Positions 1 to 11,500 of a stretch of DNA of 64,000 nt are shown here, piece by piece; position 1 is the stretch's first letter; each line of letters begins with the position of its first letter. Under the pieces are notes generated by a model. It saw only the letters and a list, made by a program, of their open reading frames with translations, was not told the origin of the DNA and searched no databases. Origin of the DNA: Manihot esculenta (taxonomy: Eukaryota > Streptophyta > Magnoliopsida > Malpighiales > Euphorbiaceae); the NCBI RefSeq assembly GCF_001659605.2, contig NC_035178.2, positions 7,820,062-7,884,061 on the forward strand. The letters run 5' to 3'. Both the position numbers and the translations under genes were made by a program.

Positions 1-401
1 AATTAAAATTTTAAATTAATTCGATTCTCTAAATTATTTCAATTTAACAAACTCACTCTAGTTATTAATGGGCTTTTACAATAGTTTAAATTATTTATTA
101 TAAATTAATTTTATTAGGATTTAAGATTAATTTAAATATTAAAAAAGCTAATCGAATTAGAATTTAAAGAGGTAATTTTCGCGGATACTTGATTCATATA
201 CTTGCAATTCGACATCTTATGCGGACAATTATTTCCAGTCTTTCATATATAATTTCCAAGACATCTCACATCAACATCAGGTGGACATTTAATTTAATGC
301 CGCCCCCGGAATTAGTCTTCATTGTAGGCGTCAATAAAATATCTGACGCTATAGGAAATTTTCTCCACAATTCCATTCAGGGAAAAAAAAAAAAAGCTGA
401 T
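1..401. other. AT-rich DNA upstream of the first WAK gene
   Basis: Very AT-rich sequence with no gene of its own. An open frame starting at 189 runs in frame into the WAK coding region. I treat it as leader because its residues resemble no WAK sequence and a good signal peptide begins only at 402. The first ~40 bases resemble one end of the palindromic repeats seen at 10.7-11.06 kb, so a repeat fragment may be cut by the window edge. Confidence 0.5.
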
Positions 402-2869
402 ATGAGATTTCAAGAAATGCTAATGAAATTTGCGCTAACATGGGTGCTCGTAGCTGCAGCAGCTTTTGCAGCAACACAAGAATTTCCCATAGCCAAGCCA
501 GGTTGCCGAGAGAGATGTGGAAATATCAGCATCCCATATCCATTTGGCTTGACAAAAGACTGCTACCTCAATCGTTATTTCCTTATAAGATGTAATGAAA
601 CTTTTGATCCTCCACGAGCATTTTTAACAAACAGTTCAATCATTGTAACTGAGATAACCCTTGACGGGAAGTTGCACATCCTTCAATCTGTAGTTCGAGA
701 TTGCTATAACACTACCTCAGGCGCAGCAGCTCGCGACAACAACCGCTGGTCCATGCTCAGGCTAAGTAAATTCGTCGTCTCTGATACTGATAATATGTTC
801 GCTGCTATAGGCTGCAACACAGAAGCAACCGTCTTGGGTTCCCTAAAAGCGGACAGTGATTATGTATACAAGGTAGGATGCATGTCAATGTGCAACAGCT
901 TAGAATACGTTCCAAATAATACTTGCTCTGGCATAGGTTGTTGCCAGACTTCACTTGCCAAAGGAGTACGTTACTTGAATGTTACAGTGAGCAGCTACCA
1001 GATTAAACCTCCCAGTACGATCACAGGCTTCAGTCCCTGCAGCTACGCCTTCATTATAGAGACAAGGTCCTTCAAATTTGCTTCCAAAAATTTTTCTGAT
1101 CTGAGATCCGTTAAAAGACTTCCTCTTGTGCTGGATTGGAATATTGGGGACAGCAATTGCACAACGGTGATAAACAATACGATGAAGAGTGCATGTCAAG
1201 GAAACAGCACTTGTCAAAATCCTGGAAATGGGTATGGCTACATTTGCAAGTGCTTAGATGGTTATCAGGGGAATCCATATCTCTCTAATGGTTGTCAAGG
1301 TATAATCTCTCTGTTCCTTTCTTTCATTAATTTTTTTTCCCCAAAAGTAAGATTATTGGACTGTTTCGCTGTGTTTCTGTTTCTTGTGCAGATATTGATG
1401 AGTGTGAAAATTCAACGCTGAACAACTGCGACAAGATTTGTAACAACACACCAGGAAGTTTTCAATGTTCTTGCCCTGAGGGATATTATGGTGATGGAAT
1501 AAAAAATGGAACAGGTACAGGTTGTATCCGGCGTCGCTCACAGGTGATTAAGATCACCGTTGGTAAGTTCATATGCACAGTTTCAATCATTCATGCACAT
1601 ACTAATATAAAATGGAAGTTATATTGTTGAATTCTGAAAATTTTCAACTTCTTTCTGAGTGTAGGAATTGGTGCTGGCCTGATAGGTTTGCTAGCGTGTA
1701 GTTCATGGATGTACTGGTGTTTCAGGAAACGGAAGCTCATGAAACTGAAGGAGAAGTTCTTTAGACAAAATGGGGGTTTGATGTTGCAACAGCAGCTCTC
1801 AAAAAGGGAAGGATCCACTGCTGAGACAGCCAAAATCTTTACAGCACGAGAGCTCGAGAAAGCCACCAATAATTATGATGAGAGCAAAATTATTGGAACT
1901 GGAGGATATGGTACAGTTTACGAAGGAACTTTAATGGATGGAAGAATTGTTGCAATCAAGAAATCCAAAATGGTGGACCAGAGCCAAATCCAGCAATTTA
2001 TCAATGAAGTTGTTGTACTTTGGCAAATCAATCACAGGAATGTAGTGAAGCTTTTGGGATGTTGTTTGGAGACAGAAGTTCCACTGCTAGTTTACGAATT
2101 TGTCACAAATGGAACCCTCTTTGATCACATTCACAACAAAAGCAAGGCTTTAGCCTTAACTTGGGAAATCCGATTGAGAATTGCTGCAGAAACTGCGGGA
2201 GTGCTATCTTACTTGCATTCTGCAGCTTCTGTTCCAATCATTCACAGGGACATCAAGACAACGAACATACTTTTGGATGATAATTACGTTGCAAAAGTGT
2301 CTGATTTTGGAACTTCGAGGTTAGTTCCACTTGATCAAGATGAATTATCAACAATGGTGCAAGGAACTCTTGGCTACCTAGACCCTGAGTACTTACACAC
2401 AAGCCAGTTGACAGATAAAAGTGATGTTTATAGCTTCGGCGTAGTCCTTCTGGAGCTGTTAAGTGGGGAGAAAGCACTTTCTTTTGAAAGGCCTGAGGGG
2501 AAGAGAAATCTGGCAATATATTTTCTTCATGCATTGAAGGAGGATCGCCTGGTGAATGTAGTTGAGGATTGCATAGCAAATGAAGGAAATTTTAAGCAGC
2601 TTCAGGAAGTGGCTAACATTGCAAAGAGATGCTTGAGAGTGAAAGGGGAGGAAAGGCCTGCGATGAAAGAAGTAGCAATGGAACTAGAGGGACTACGAAT
2701 GATGGCAAAGCATCCATGGATTAACGATGCATCAAATTCAGAAGAGACGAGGCATCTACTTGCTGAACCATCAATGGATGTTGTTCATTATGAAGATATT
2801 ACTAGTTCAGGTGCTGGATATGACAGCATGAGGAACCAAGTAGTATTGCCAGTACGTAATGGAAGATGA
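402..2869 (+). CDS. Wall-associated receptor kinase-like protein 1 (tandem copy A)
   Basis: Three exons: 402-1299, 1392-1562 and 1665-2869, all with GT-AG borders and phase-1 introns, giving 757 residues. A signal peptide (~1-26) is followed by a cysteine-rich galacturonan-binding (GUB_WAK) module starting near [11 protein letters not shown]. Then come an EGF-like module, a calcium-binding EGF module starting DIDEC at the exon 1/2 border, and a membrane span early in exon 3. The kinase follows: glycine loop [11 protein letters not shown] (~434-444), VAIKK lysine ~455, HRDIK ~550-554, DFG ~570-572 and [10 protein letters not shown]. All catalytic residues are present, so it should be active. 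WAK proteins bind pectin fragments at the cell wall and signal in growth and defence. The start at 402 was chosen because the hydrophobic leader begins there. The next gene is a tandem paralogue. Confidence 0.93.
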
Positions 2870-3539
2870 GCATTAGCTTCAACTACTGTAATATTACTCT
2901 GCTTCTCCATTTCAACCTCTGTTAGTTTCTAAAACATACCTCGACAAGAATGTATTTAATTACCAAGTTATTTTTATTAATTATTTATATTTTAAAAATT
3001 ATTTAATAATAGTTGATAGTGGTAATTTAATTGAAAAATGTAGTTTATTCTTATTTTTTTAGACTACAAATTTTTATATTAAATGATTTAAAATCTTTTT
3101 AAAATTTTGCTTTTTCTAAAATTTGATTATGGAAAAAATATATATATATATAAAATACATGAATATGGCGATAATTTGTTCCTATCGTTGAAGTTTCTTA
3201 TCGTCTGTACAAAATATTAAAAAAAAAACAAACAAATAAATAAAACTAGCCAAGACTTCAAACGTAGACTTGAGGCAGACTGCCAAAGACTTTAAAAACA
3301 TCGAAAATTTCAGTTGGTTTGTTAAATAATTAAATTAAATCGTGACATATTAAATATTTAAATTTATAATAATTAAATACATATTATTCATAATTGAAGA
3401 GTAAAATTGATCACAAAATACTTTTGTCTAATGCAGATTAAATAATTTTTATTTCATGTAAGTTTATATCACCGTTCAAATCAGTTTCCTATGCACCTAT
3501 GAACTAGCAAATTGTTGTATCAGGACTCATTGACCAGCA
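2870..3539. other. WAK copy A 3' flank, no gene seen
   Basis: The first ~100 bases are probably 3' UTR. The rest is AT-rich with a short (TA)n tract near 3141-3153. I see no coding or RNA gene. Confidence 0.5.
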
Positions 3540-4197
3540 AGAGTGTAAATGAACGAAATTATCGATGAGTTATTCAAAATTTTAATTTGATAAAAATTTA
3601 ATTGTGCTCGACTCAATTTTTAAACACGTTAAATTTAAGTTACATTTTTAAATTCATTTATTAAATGATCCATTAAACTTGATTCAATTTATTAATACAA
3701 ATAAATTTGATTCGTTTTCAAATTTATTAACAGACTCGTAAATTGGCTTATAAATAGACTCGATAAGTATCTTGAATTAAATATAATAAGCCTTGATAAA
3801 TTTCATAAATCAAATCTAAATCTTTTAAAATTCAATTTTGGATATTTTTATTACACTTTTAAAATTTAAAAATATTTAAATTGTTAAGATTTAAAAACTT
3901 AATTTATGGAGAATATTTTAATTACACTTTTAAAATTTAAAAATATTTAAATTGTTAAGATTTAAAGACTTATTTTTTATAAATTAATTAATTTGTATAT
4001 ATATTTATTTTACTAAAATTATTAATTTTTAAATTTATTAATTTTAAACTAAAATTTATTATAATTGTAAATAAATTAAATTATTGATAAATTATACCAC
4101 ATTAGACTCTAAAATTTTAGCTTGCATTAATTTATTTACTAAATAAATCAAACTTGAACCCTTTAAATTTTGATTCGGATTAGTTCATTTATGCCCG
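3540..4197. repeat. Degenerate palindromic element with GTGTAAATGAAC-type ends
   Basis: The left end (gtgtaaatgaacgaa, from ~3543) and the right end read on the opposite strand (gcataaatgaactaa, ~4194) are imperfect inverted copies. The interior alternates motifs such as gactcgtaaattggcttataa and cttgattcaatttatt. This resembles the dispersed plant elements that begin GGGTGTAAACGAGC. There is no coding potential. An internal duplication is listed separately. Confidence 0.5.
3851..3966. repeat. Two-copy direct repeat, period 71 bp
   Basis: A 45-bp segment beginning ttacacttttaaaattt at 3851 recurs almost unchanged at 3922. The two differ at one position near the right end (aaaa versus aaag). 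It lies inside the palindromic element at 3540-4197. Confidence 0.85.
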
Positions 4198-4675
4198 GAT
4201 TGAGAACCATGTACCATGGCAGGTTGTCCTTATCAATGCAGAACAACAGTATCAAACAGCGCAACACTGCAAAATGTTCAATATAGTTGAGCATAATTCA
4301 TAACGTGATAAAATTTACACAGAATTAGTTATAAATTTTGGTGCAGGGTTACCAATTCTTAACCAAATACTATGAATAATTTAATGCGCCGGCTGTTTTC
4401 CGGCAACTTTGCGCGTAAAAGTAAGCCATCTGCCAATTGGAAGATCACAGAAGATTATTGTCCACATATATCCTGGCCTAAGCCAATGCTTGTCATCACT
4501 TCGTACCCACACGGCCTAATCAGTTTTAATTCTTCGCTTTTTCCAATGTTTTTATTTTTATCTTCTTGTTAATTTGTTGGTCTATTGCTGCTAGTTTATA
4601 ATTCTAGCTTCGGATGGAAAACAATAGCACTTGTCAATTAAGAAATTTAACAGAGAAAGAGGCCGCTCGGGCAGG
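4198..4675. other. Probable promoter and leader of WAK copy B
   Basis: Moderately AT-rich sequence without a convincing gene. A 66-codon open frame at 4372-4572 has no recognisable content and ends before the WAK start, so it is not annotated. Confidence 0.4.
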
Positions 4676-7044
4676 ATGTATCGGGAATTGTTATTGTTTG
4701 TTGCTGCAATTCTACCAGCGGCTACAGCTCAAGCCTTGCCTGGCTGCCAAAACCAATGTGGAGATTTAGTTATCCCATTTCCATTTGGAGTAAATGAGAC
4801 ATGCTCCCTTAACGAAGACTTCATTATAACGTGCAACGCCTCAAATGCTGCATTCTTAGGAACCACACAAGTACAAGTCCTCAACATATCAGTCCAAGGT
4901 CAATTGCGAATCGCTGCAGAAGCAGCGTATGATTGTTATAACGAAATGGGTAACCTTACCAAACGTGCAAGATCAAGATTCTCGGTCCCTAAATCTAAAT
5001 TCCCCCTTTCTTACAGGGAAAACAAGTTCACTGCCATTGGTTGCGACACCTCCGCAATTATTCAAGGCACGAAAGCACAGACATACGCCACTGGGTGCGT
5101 GTCCTATTGTGTCAAACGTGAAGATGTGACAAATGGGTCGTGTGCTGGCATTGGCTGTTGCCAAACTTCCATTCCAAAAGGAGTGTTGAACTTTTTTGTC
5201 AGTGTAGTTAGCTTTTTTGATCATCAAAGTGTATGGAGCTTTAATCCCTGCAGCTATTCCTTCGTGGTCGAGGAAAAAGCATATGAATTCTCAGTGTTAG
5301 ATCTGGCTGACTTGAGGGGTGTGACAAAGTTACCCGTTGTGCTTGATTGGGCCATTGGAAATGAAACCTGCAGTGATGCTCAGAAAAGACCAGAAACCTA
5401 CGCTTGCAAGGACAATAGCATATGCCAGGATTCTGATAATGGTCCTGGTTATCGCTGCAATTGCTCTGATGGGTACAGCGGGAACCCGTACCTCGCTAAT
5501 GGCTGTAGAGGTATCCATATCAACGGCTTGCTGGTATTTATCTGTTCATTTGTTGGAAGTGATGTAACCATCGAGTGACATTTCTTTTGATTGTTTACCA
5601 GATATAGATGAATGTGCAACTCCAAGCGTCCATCTGTGCACACATGGCTGCAAAAACACTCCTGGAAATTATACCTGTTATTGCCCCAAGGGGTTCGAGG
5701 GGGACGGCAGAAAAGATGGAAATGGGTGCACTCGCATTCAAAAGTCACCCATTGGAGCTACCATTGGTCAGTATAATTTTCATAGAAATTTCCAAAATAG
5801 GATTCTTTTTCAATAATTTCTAAAGTTGACTTGGTTTACCTGTAGTCGTTGGCTTTGGCTTTACACTCCTGCTCGTTGCAAGCTCCTGGCTCTACTTGAT
5901 TATAAGGCAAAGAAAGCTCATAAAGCTTAGGGAAAAGTTCTTTCGGCGAAACGGTGGATTTATGTTGCAACATGAACTCTGCAATCCAAAACGAACCTCC
6001 AATAATGCAACAAAAATATTTACTGCAGAGGAGTTGAAGAAGGCCACCAGAAACTACGACGAGAGTACAATCATTGGTAAAGGAGGCTTTGGTACAGTTT
6101 ATAAAGGAACTCTGACAGATGACAGAGAAGTTGCCATCAAGAAGTCAATGGTTGTTGATCAAACCCAGATTGAGCAATTCATTAATGAGGTTATTGTTCT
6201 CTCCCAAATCAACCACAGGAATGTAGTTAAGCTCTTAGGTTGCTGTTTAGAGACAGAAGTCCCACTATTAGTTTATGAATATATTTCAAATGGTACTCTC
6301 TTCGAGTACGTACATAACCAAAGCAATGCATCATCAGCAATTTGTTGGGAGACCCGCCTGAAGATAGCAGCAGAAACAGCAGGAGCACTGTCATATTTGC
6401 ACTCTGCAGCTTCTGTGCCCGTCATTCATAGAGATGTTAAGACAACCAACATACTCTTAGATGCTAATTACACTGCAAAAGTCTCTGATTTTGGTGCTTC
6501 AAGATTAGTTCCACTGGATGAAATTCAGATGTCTACAATGGTGCAAGGAACATTGGGATACCTGGACCCAGAATACTTGCACACAAGTCAATTAACAGAG
6601 AAAAGTGATGTCTACAGCTTTGGGGTGGTCCTTGTGGAACTACTAACAGGTAGAAAGGCTCTATGTTTCGACGGACCGGAGGAAGAGAGAAGTCTTGCTA
6701 TGCATTTTCTATCTTCTATGAAAGGAGATCAAGTGGTTGAAATTGTTGAGAAAGATATCTTGAATCAGGGAAACAGAAAGCAACTGGAGGAAGTGGCTAA
6801 ATTAGCAAAGAGGTGTTTAAATTTGAAAGGGGAGGAGAGGCCTAGCATGAAGGAAATTGCAATGGAATTGGAAGGACTGAGAATGATGGGAATGCATCCA
6901 TGGGATCAAGTGAAATCAGAAGAGACAGAACAGTTGCTGAATCTGCAAGATAATGTTTTTGATCATGTTGATGGTGGCATTTCAAAAGCTGGGTATTATA
7001 GCATGAGGGATCAGGTGATTTTCTCACTAGGTGGTGGAAGATGA
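4676..7044 (+). CDS. Wall-associated receptor kinase-like protein 2 (tandem copy B)
   Basis: Three exons: 4676-5510, 5602-5766 and 5846-7044, with the same phase-1 intron positions as copy A, giving 732 residues. A signal peptide (~1-20) precedes LPGCQNQCG and the GUB_WAK motif VIPFPFG. EGF and Ca-binding EGF modules (DIDEC at the exon 1/2 border) follow, then a membrane span from the start of exon 3. The kinase has [11 protein letters not shown] (~411-421), catalytic lysine ~432, HRDVK ~528-532, DFG ~548-550 and [10 protein letters not shown], all intact. Methionine 4676 was preferred over an in-frame ATG at 4631 because the hydrophobic leader begins there. The kinase half is much closer to copy A than the ectodomain is, as expected for paralogues diverging in ligand perception. 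Confidence 0.93.
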
Positions 7045-7972
7045 TATTTCTTGAATTTGTGTCTTTGTCTCTGCTTCCAGTGTTCATAATATTCAGCTTC
7101 AAGAATAAAAAATATAAAGGAAAATTTGTCAAAAATACTCAAACCTTTAGCATTTCTTGTATTTGCATTTTCTGTTGTGTGGGCGTGTATTAACACAAAA
7201 AGCTTTTGAAAAACTAATTAGGTCAAATGCGAGACACGTGCAGGCCACAGTGACTAAAATCTAGAACCCTATCATTTTGAAAGGAGCGCAATTTTCCACC
7301 AGCTGCATCCAACTCTGGCTGTCACATAGAAGCCTGCATATAACGTAAGATCATCTTTCTTCCGACAATCTTTCTACTTACTGCCATATTTTAATGTCAA
7401 CCAAAACTTGAGCTGCGCACTTTTGATGAAAGGCTACCTTTCTTTGCAAGGACAGTGTATATTTAAGTATCTTAACAATGTTCTGTTGGGTCCTAACTTG
7501 CCCTAGTTTAGATGATGAGGGTTGTCTTTTAAACTTTGAAGAATTAATTGGTTTGCCTTTTTTCGTTGCAATTTTACCTTTGTTGGCAAAGTAGTAAGCA
7601 AAAGTGTCAAAGATGCTTCTTTTGGACTCTTTTTAAATGTTATGAAACTTTTTCTTAGGTTAGCTATATGCAAATAATGAAATGGGCACTATCCTCATGT
7701 TTGCATGATTGATAATTAAGAATATGTCATTCAATTCTCACTCAAACTCTACTATTAGACAATGAACAACAAAGGCAGTTGCTTTTTAACAGTTTAGTAT
7801 TATCAAATTACTCATTGTCTGCCATTTATACATCTTTCCTCAAACAAACAAGTTGGCACTCTCCTTAAATTCCTCAACATGTCTGCTGACACAAACTCTC
7901 TAAAGCTGCTATTTTCCAATGTTAATTCAAGAAGAGAGCTTCACCAAGGCATCTCCCTCCTCATTTTTCAAC
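7045..7972. other. Intergenic spacer, WAK copy B to peptide gene
   Basis: The 3' UTR of WAK copy B is probably the first ~80 bases. The rest should include the promoter of the peptide gene at 7973. No other gene, RNA or repeat was recognised. Confidence 0.4.
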
Positions 7973-8203
7973 ATGTTAGTTTCTCGGAGGCAAAAGTTCT
8001 TGCTCTTTTCTTTTTTCATTCTCCTGATCTCATCATCATCAGAAGCTTCAAGGTTGCCTAAGGAGTTTTGGGAACAGATGTTGCCCAAGAAGCTGCCTAC
8101 TCCTCCATCTTCTCCCTCTAAGGGCACCAATTCTGCCTCTGCATCCTCTTCTCCAATGGCGAGAGCTGATACAACTCTTCCTTCATCGGACGGAAAGGTC
8201 TAG
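7973..8203 (+). CDS. IDA-like (IDL) secreted peptide precursor, probable IDL5 orthologue
   Basis: Intronless, 76 residues. A basic start (MLVSRRQK) and a strongly hydrophobic stretch form a signal peptide to about residue 25. A short variable spacer (RLPKEFWEQMLPKK) leads to LPTPPSSPSKGTNS at ~41-54. This matches the IDA/IDL core pattern PxPPSxPSKxxN, with G-T where IDA has R-H. A Ser/Ala-rich tail of ~22 residues follows, longer than in IDA itself. Family knowledge: the core is released and sensed by HAESA-type receptor kinases to drive cell separation or stress responses. An upstream in-frame ATG at 7919 would place 18 polar residues before the signal peptide, so 7973 was chosen. The IDL5 assignment rests on remembered Arabidopsis gene order (At1g76952 beside TOL4), not on sequence alone. 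Confidence 0.72.
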   Translation: MLVSRRQKFLLFSFFILLISSSSEASRLPKEFWEQMLPKKLPTPPSSPSKGTNSASASSSPMARADTTLPSSDGKV

Positions 8204-9290
8204 CTATGTACAGTTTACGGTTTCAACAACTCTCTAACTGTACATTAATATATATCAAATCTGAAAATTTTGCACCAGTTGATCTATCCAAAGAAAGCAG
8301 GAAGAATTCTTAATGGTGTTTTTGTATATTCTTCAAAAAGAAACAAACGCTCTGTAGGTTTTCTCTGAAAATTGGTCTGCGGATGCACCGTGAAGATGAC
8401 TGAGTAGAGATATTCATCTTGGGACAGGAGGATGATTACTGAAACATTAAGGAATCAAGGCAGAGACTGTTTTTATCACTCGCGACAAGCATAGATCATG
8501 TTAATGGAGAAAATAAACTCTCGATGGTAATTTTCCAGGAAAATTCATCTATGTAATATCTCTTGTCCCTCCATGGAATAATTTTGACAAAGTTTAACAG
8601 ATTTAGTTTCTTATCATTGGTTTGGATTAAAATTGATGAACTCTACAAATTCATATATTCCTCAATTAGTTTTCCAACTTCAAATTTTTCAAAAAAAAAA
8701 AAAAAAAAAAATTTAACCAGAATCCAGAATTGAAAAATAAATTCTGAGATTTTTCAGATTTACTTAATACATAAATCTGAATTATTTAAAACTCATTGAT
8801 ATCATAACAAATTTTAATATTTACCATATAAACATAATCTCAATTTTAAAATTTAGATGAGAATTCAATAATCAATATTAACTCTAATAACATAGTCAAA
8901 AAAGAAAAAAAAAATAGAAGTCAAAACTTCGATGGTTTATTTTTATTTGAGAATCTCAAGAAGACAACAAATTTATGCTGTCAAGAAAAAAGTCCTCGTA
9001 GATCAGTTGTGCTAACTTTGATTTGCAGTCTTATTTCTTATTTACGGATTAAAAAATCAAATAAGCTTTTAAATTTTCAAAAATATATCAAACAATAAGT
9101 ATTTTTTTTTATATTTTTATCTGATTTTTTTTAAAGATAAAAGATGATTATATTAAAAGATACAAAATACAAAGATTTAATAAAAAATTCACCTGAAATC
9201 CAACAAATCCTAAAGATGAAAGGAAATGGATCGCTCAAAGCCCAACAATAGAAAAAGGCCCACAATTCTTCAACAGAAAATCTATGATCA
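8204..9290. other. Intergenic, AT-rich, no gene seen
   Basis: Contains an A21 run at 8691-8711 and, from ~9130, less AT-rich debris. The debris appears to continue beyond the inserted element at 9291-9712 and looks like an old transposon I cannot classify. Confidence 0.4.
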
Positions 9291-9712
9291 GGTGAATTCG
9301 GTCGATTCAGTTAAAATCAAACTAAATAAATTAAAAATTAAAATTTTGATATTTATAAAAGTTAAATCGAGCAGATTTTAGTTAGAAATTGAATCAAATT
9401 AAACCGATCCGATTCAGTTCAGTTTGATTAATTTAAAATTTTAATAAATTTTTTATTTTTTACACTTTATTTTTAATATTTTAAAATTTAATTAAAATAT
9501 TTTAACTTTAATATGATTTAAACTCTCTAAATTATTAAAAATAATATATTATTATAACTAATCGGTTCAGTTTGATTTTTTTGATTTTTTCAGATCAAAA
9601 TCGAATCAAACCGAAATAACAAAAAATTTTAAAATTAAAAACTGAACAGAATTTTTAAATTAATTCGATTCGATCGATTTTTTTAATTTGAATTGAATAC
9701 TGCTCACCCCTA
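9291..9712. mobile_element. Palindromic GTGA...TCAC element, copy A
   Basis: About 420 bp without coding capacity. The left end is gtgaattcggtcgattcag and the right end is gaatactgctcacccc, which reads GGGGTGAGCAGTATTC on the other strand. The interior holds repeated inverted Y/R tracts (tcggttcagtttgattt and aatcgaatcaaaccgaa). It aligns along its whole length with the copy at 33258-33722, including the shared core acactttatttttaatat. Likely a non-autonomous DNA element; superfamily not determined. Confidence 0.7.
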
Positions 9713-10689
9713 CTTATGATTATGGAGGGTTATCGCCACCCCTTTATCTTTTACTTTTTTAGTAAAAAACTCAACATCGCACTGAATAAACATAAATATT
9801 TTAGAAGCCATCACTAAGCCAACTCAAAAAAAAAACAACGATCTTTTATAGACATAAGAGAGGTTGATGGCCAGAACTCTATTAGCTTCTAAGCTCTTAA
9901 AGGTCAGGTGACCAAGGCAAAGATAGTTGGCTATGGAACCGTGGAGATGGCCATTCTCACGGTCTAAAACTAAATGCATCTTTCAGTGATTTGGTAATTT
10001 GAGAAAAATAAATTGTCTAACTTGGGTTTCCAACTACCAAAGAGCAGCTAGCCAAATTCGATGAGAACGCCACCAGACCAAACCTCACAAAAATATTTTT
10101 TTTTTGAAAAATAGATCTGCCAACACTCAACACCAAAGATAGAGCATGTGACATGAAGTCTTCTCTCATTAAAACTATCCAATCTACAACAACAAAAGCA
10201 AAGAAAAATATTTATATATATATATATTATTTACGGTCCACCCAAATCGAAAGAAATAACCCACAACTGGAAGAAGAGCTAAAAAAAATAGTTTACAGAA
10301 AAAACCCATAAAAGAATAAAAGAAAGAAAATGTCTGGAAAATGTTTAGAAAATGTCTGGAATCTCCTTAGAATTAAACTTCTTTTTGACAATATGGAAGT
10401 CTATATCATCGGTTCACCATCATACTTAAAAAGCCAATTCTTTTTTTGACATTATGTCTCTCCTCAATCTCCAATCTCAAATGATGAATTCAAAATCTTG
10501 TATCTAAATCTTGATTAATTTTTCTTATAACTTTTTATTAATTTTCTTGCACTTCAGAATATGTATTTCCGTATAATTTCTCTTACATTTCAAAAAAAAA
10601 TTTCTTACTATATCAATAATTATTTTAAAATAAATTTTTAAAATTTAATTTAATGGCAAAGTATAAAAATTAGAGCTAAGTAAGTGAAA
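9713..10689. other. Transposon-like debris, unclassified
   Basis: Base composition rises above the AT-rich background at ~9720-10200, but all frames are broken. I could not assign a domain. A (TA)n tract lies at ~10215-10229. Confidence 0.3.
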
Positions 10690-11062
10690 TGTACATTCAC
10701 TCAGTTGGATCAATATTCAATTTATTTTATTTAAAATGGAATCCTCTAAATTTTAATATTTATAAAAATTAAACTGAATTGATTTTAAATAAAATTTAAA
10801 ATTAAATAAAACTATTTAATTTAATTTAATTAATTAATTTTTAATAAATTTTTTATTTTTTATATATTATTTTAAAATTTAATTGAAATATTTTAATATT
10901 AATTATGATTTAATTTTTATATTATAAAAATAATATATTAATGAATTTGTTTTAATTTCTTTATTAAAATTAAATTAAATTAAATTAAATTAAATTAATT
11001 AAAATTAAAATTTTAAATTAATTCAATTGCATCCGATTCTAAATTCATAACCGAATATTATT
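10690..11062. mobile_element. Palindromic GTGA...TCAC element, copy B (eroded)
   Basis: Shares the interior order of copy A: ttttaatatttataaaaatt, then aataaattttttatttttta, then aatttaattgaaatatttt, then aataatatatta. It has lost most of the CG-containing end motifs and carries an attaa-type expansion near 10971-11000. An older, decayed member of the family. Confidence 0.55.
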
Positions 11063-11500
11063 AAACCGTACACGCAGCTACACACCGAATTTAAAATCTC
11101 CGAGTAGGCGCAATGATGCCACGTAATCATTATCCATTGGTTATCAAGAATTCAATCTGCGGATGACGTGTCACAACGTCGAATCCCATAACCAATCGCT
11201 AATCAAATTCCGAATAAATTTTCCCTTTTTTATACATAGACAAAATCTCCAAATAGTCACCAACTCACCATTCAGAAACTTTTTTTTTTTTTTTTTAAAG
11301 AAAAAAAGGCAACGTATTCTGTGGACCGAATGGTTTGATAAAGATTTTTGGAGTTGTGGGGCAGACTCCATGCGTGAATCCAAGTCCACAAGAGCAGAGC
11401 TATGAACCTCAATTCTCCACATCAATCTCTCTCTTTCAATCTTGGCGAGAGACAATGGTTGGGAAGTGAAACATGAAGGAAATCAACAACTTGATGTCCC
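11063..11500. other. Upstream region and leader of SGRL
   Basis: Contains T18 at 11281-11296 and, at 11390-11460, a CT-rich stretch typical of plant leaders. Short upstream open frames here (for example 11442-11666) overlap the SGRL start in another frame and are not considered genes. Confidence 0.4.

Noticed and set aside
189..401. In-frame extension upstream of WAK copy A
   Set aside because: A signal peptide must be at the N-terminus for secretion; the frame is open by chance through an A13 run.
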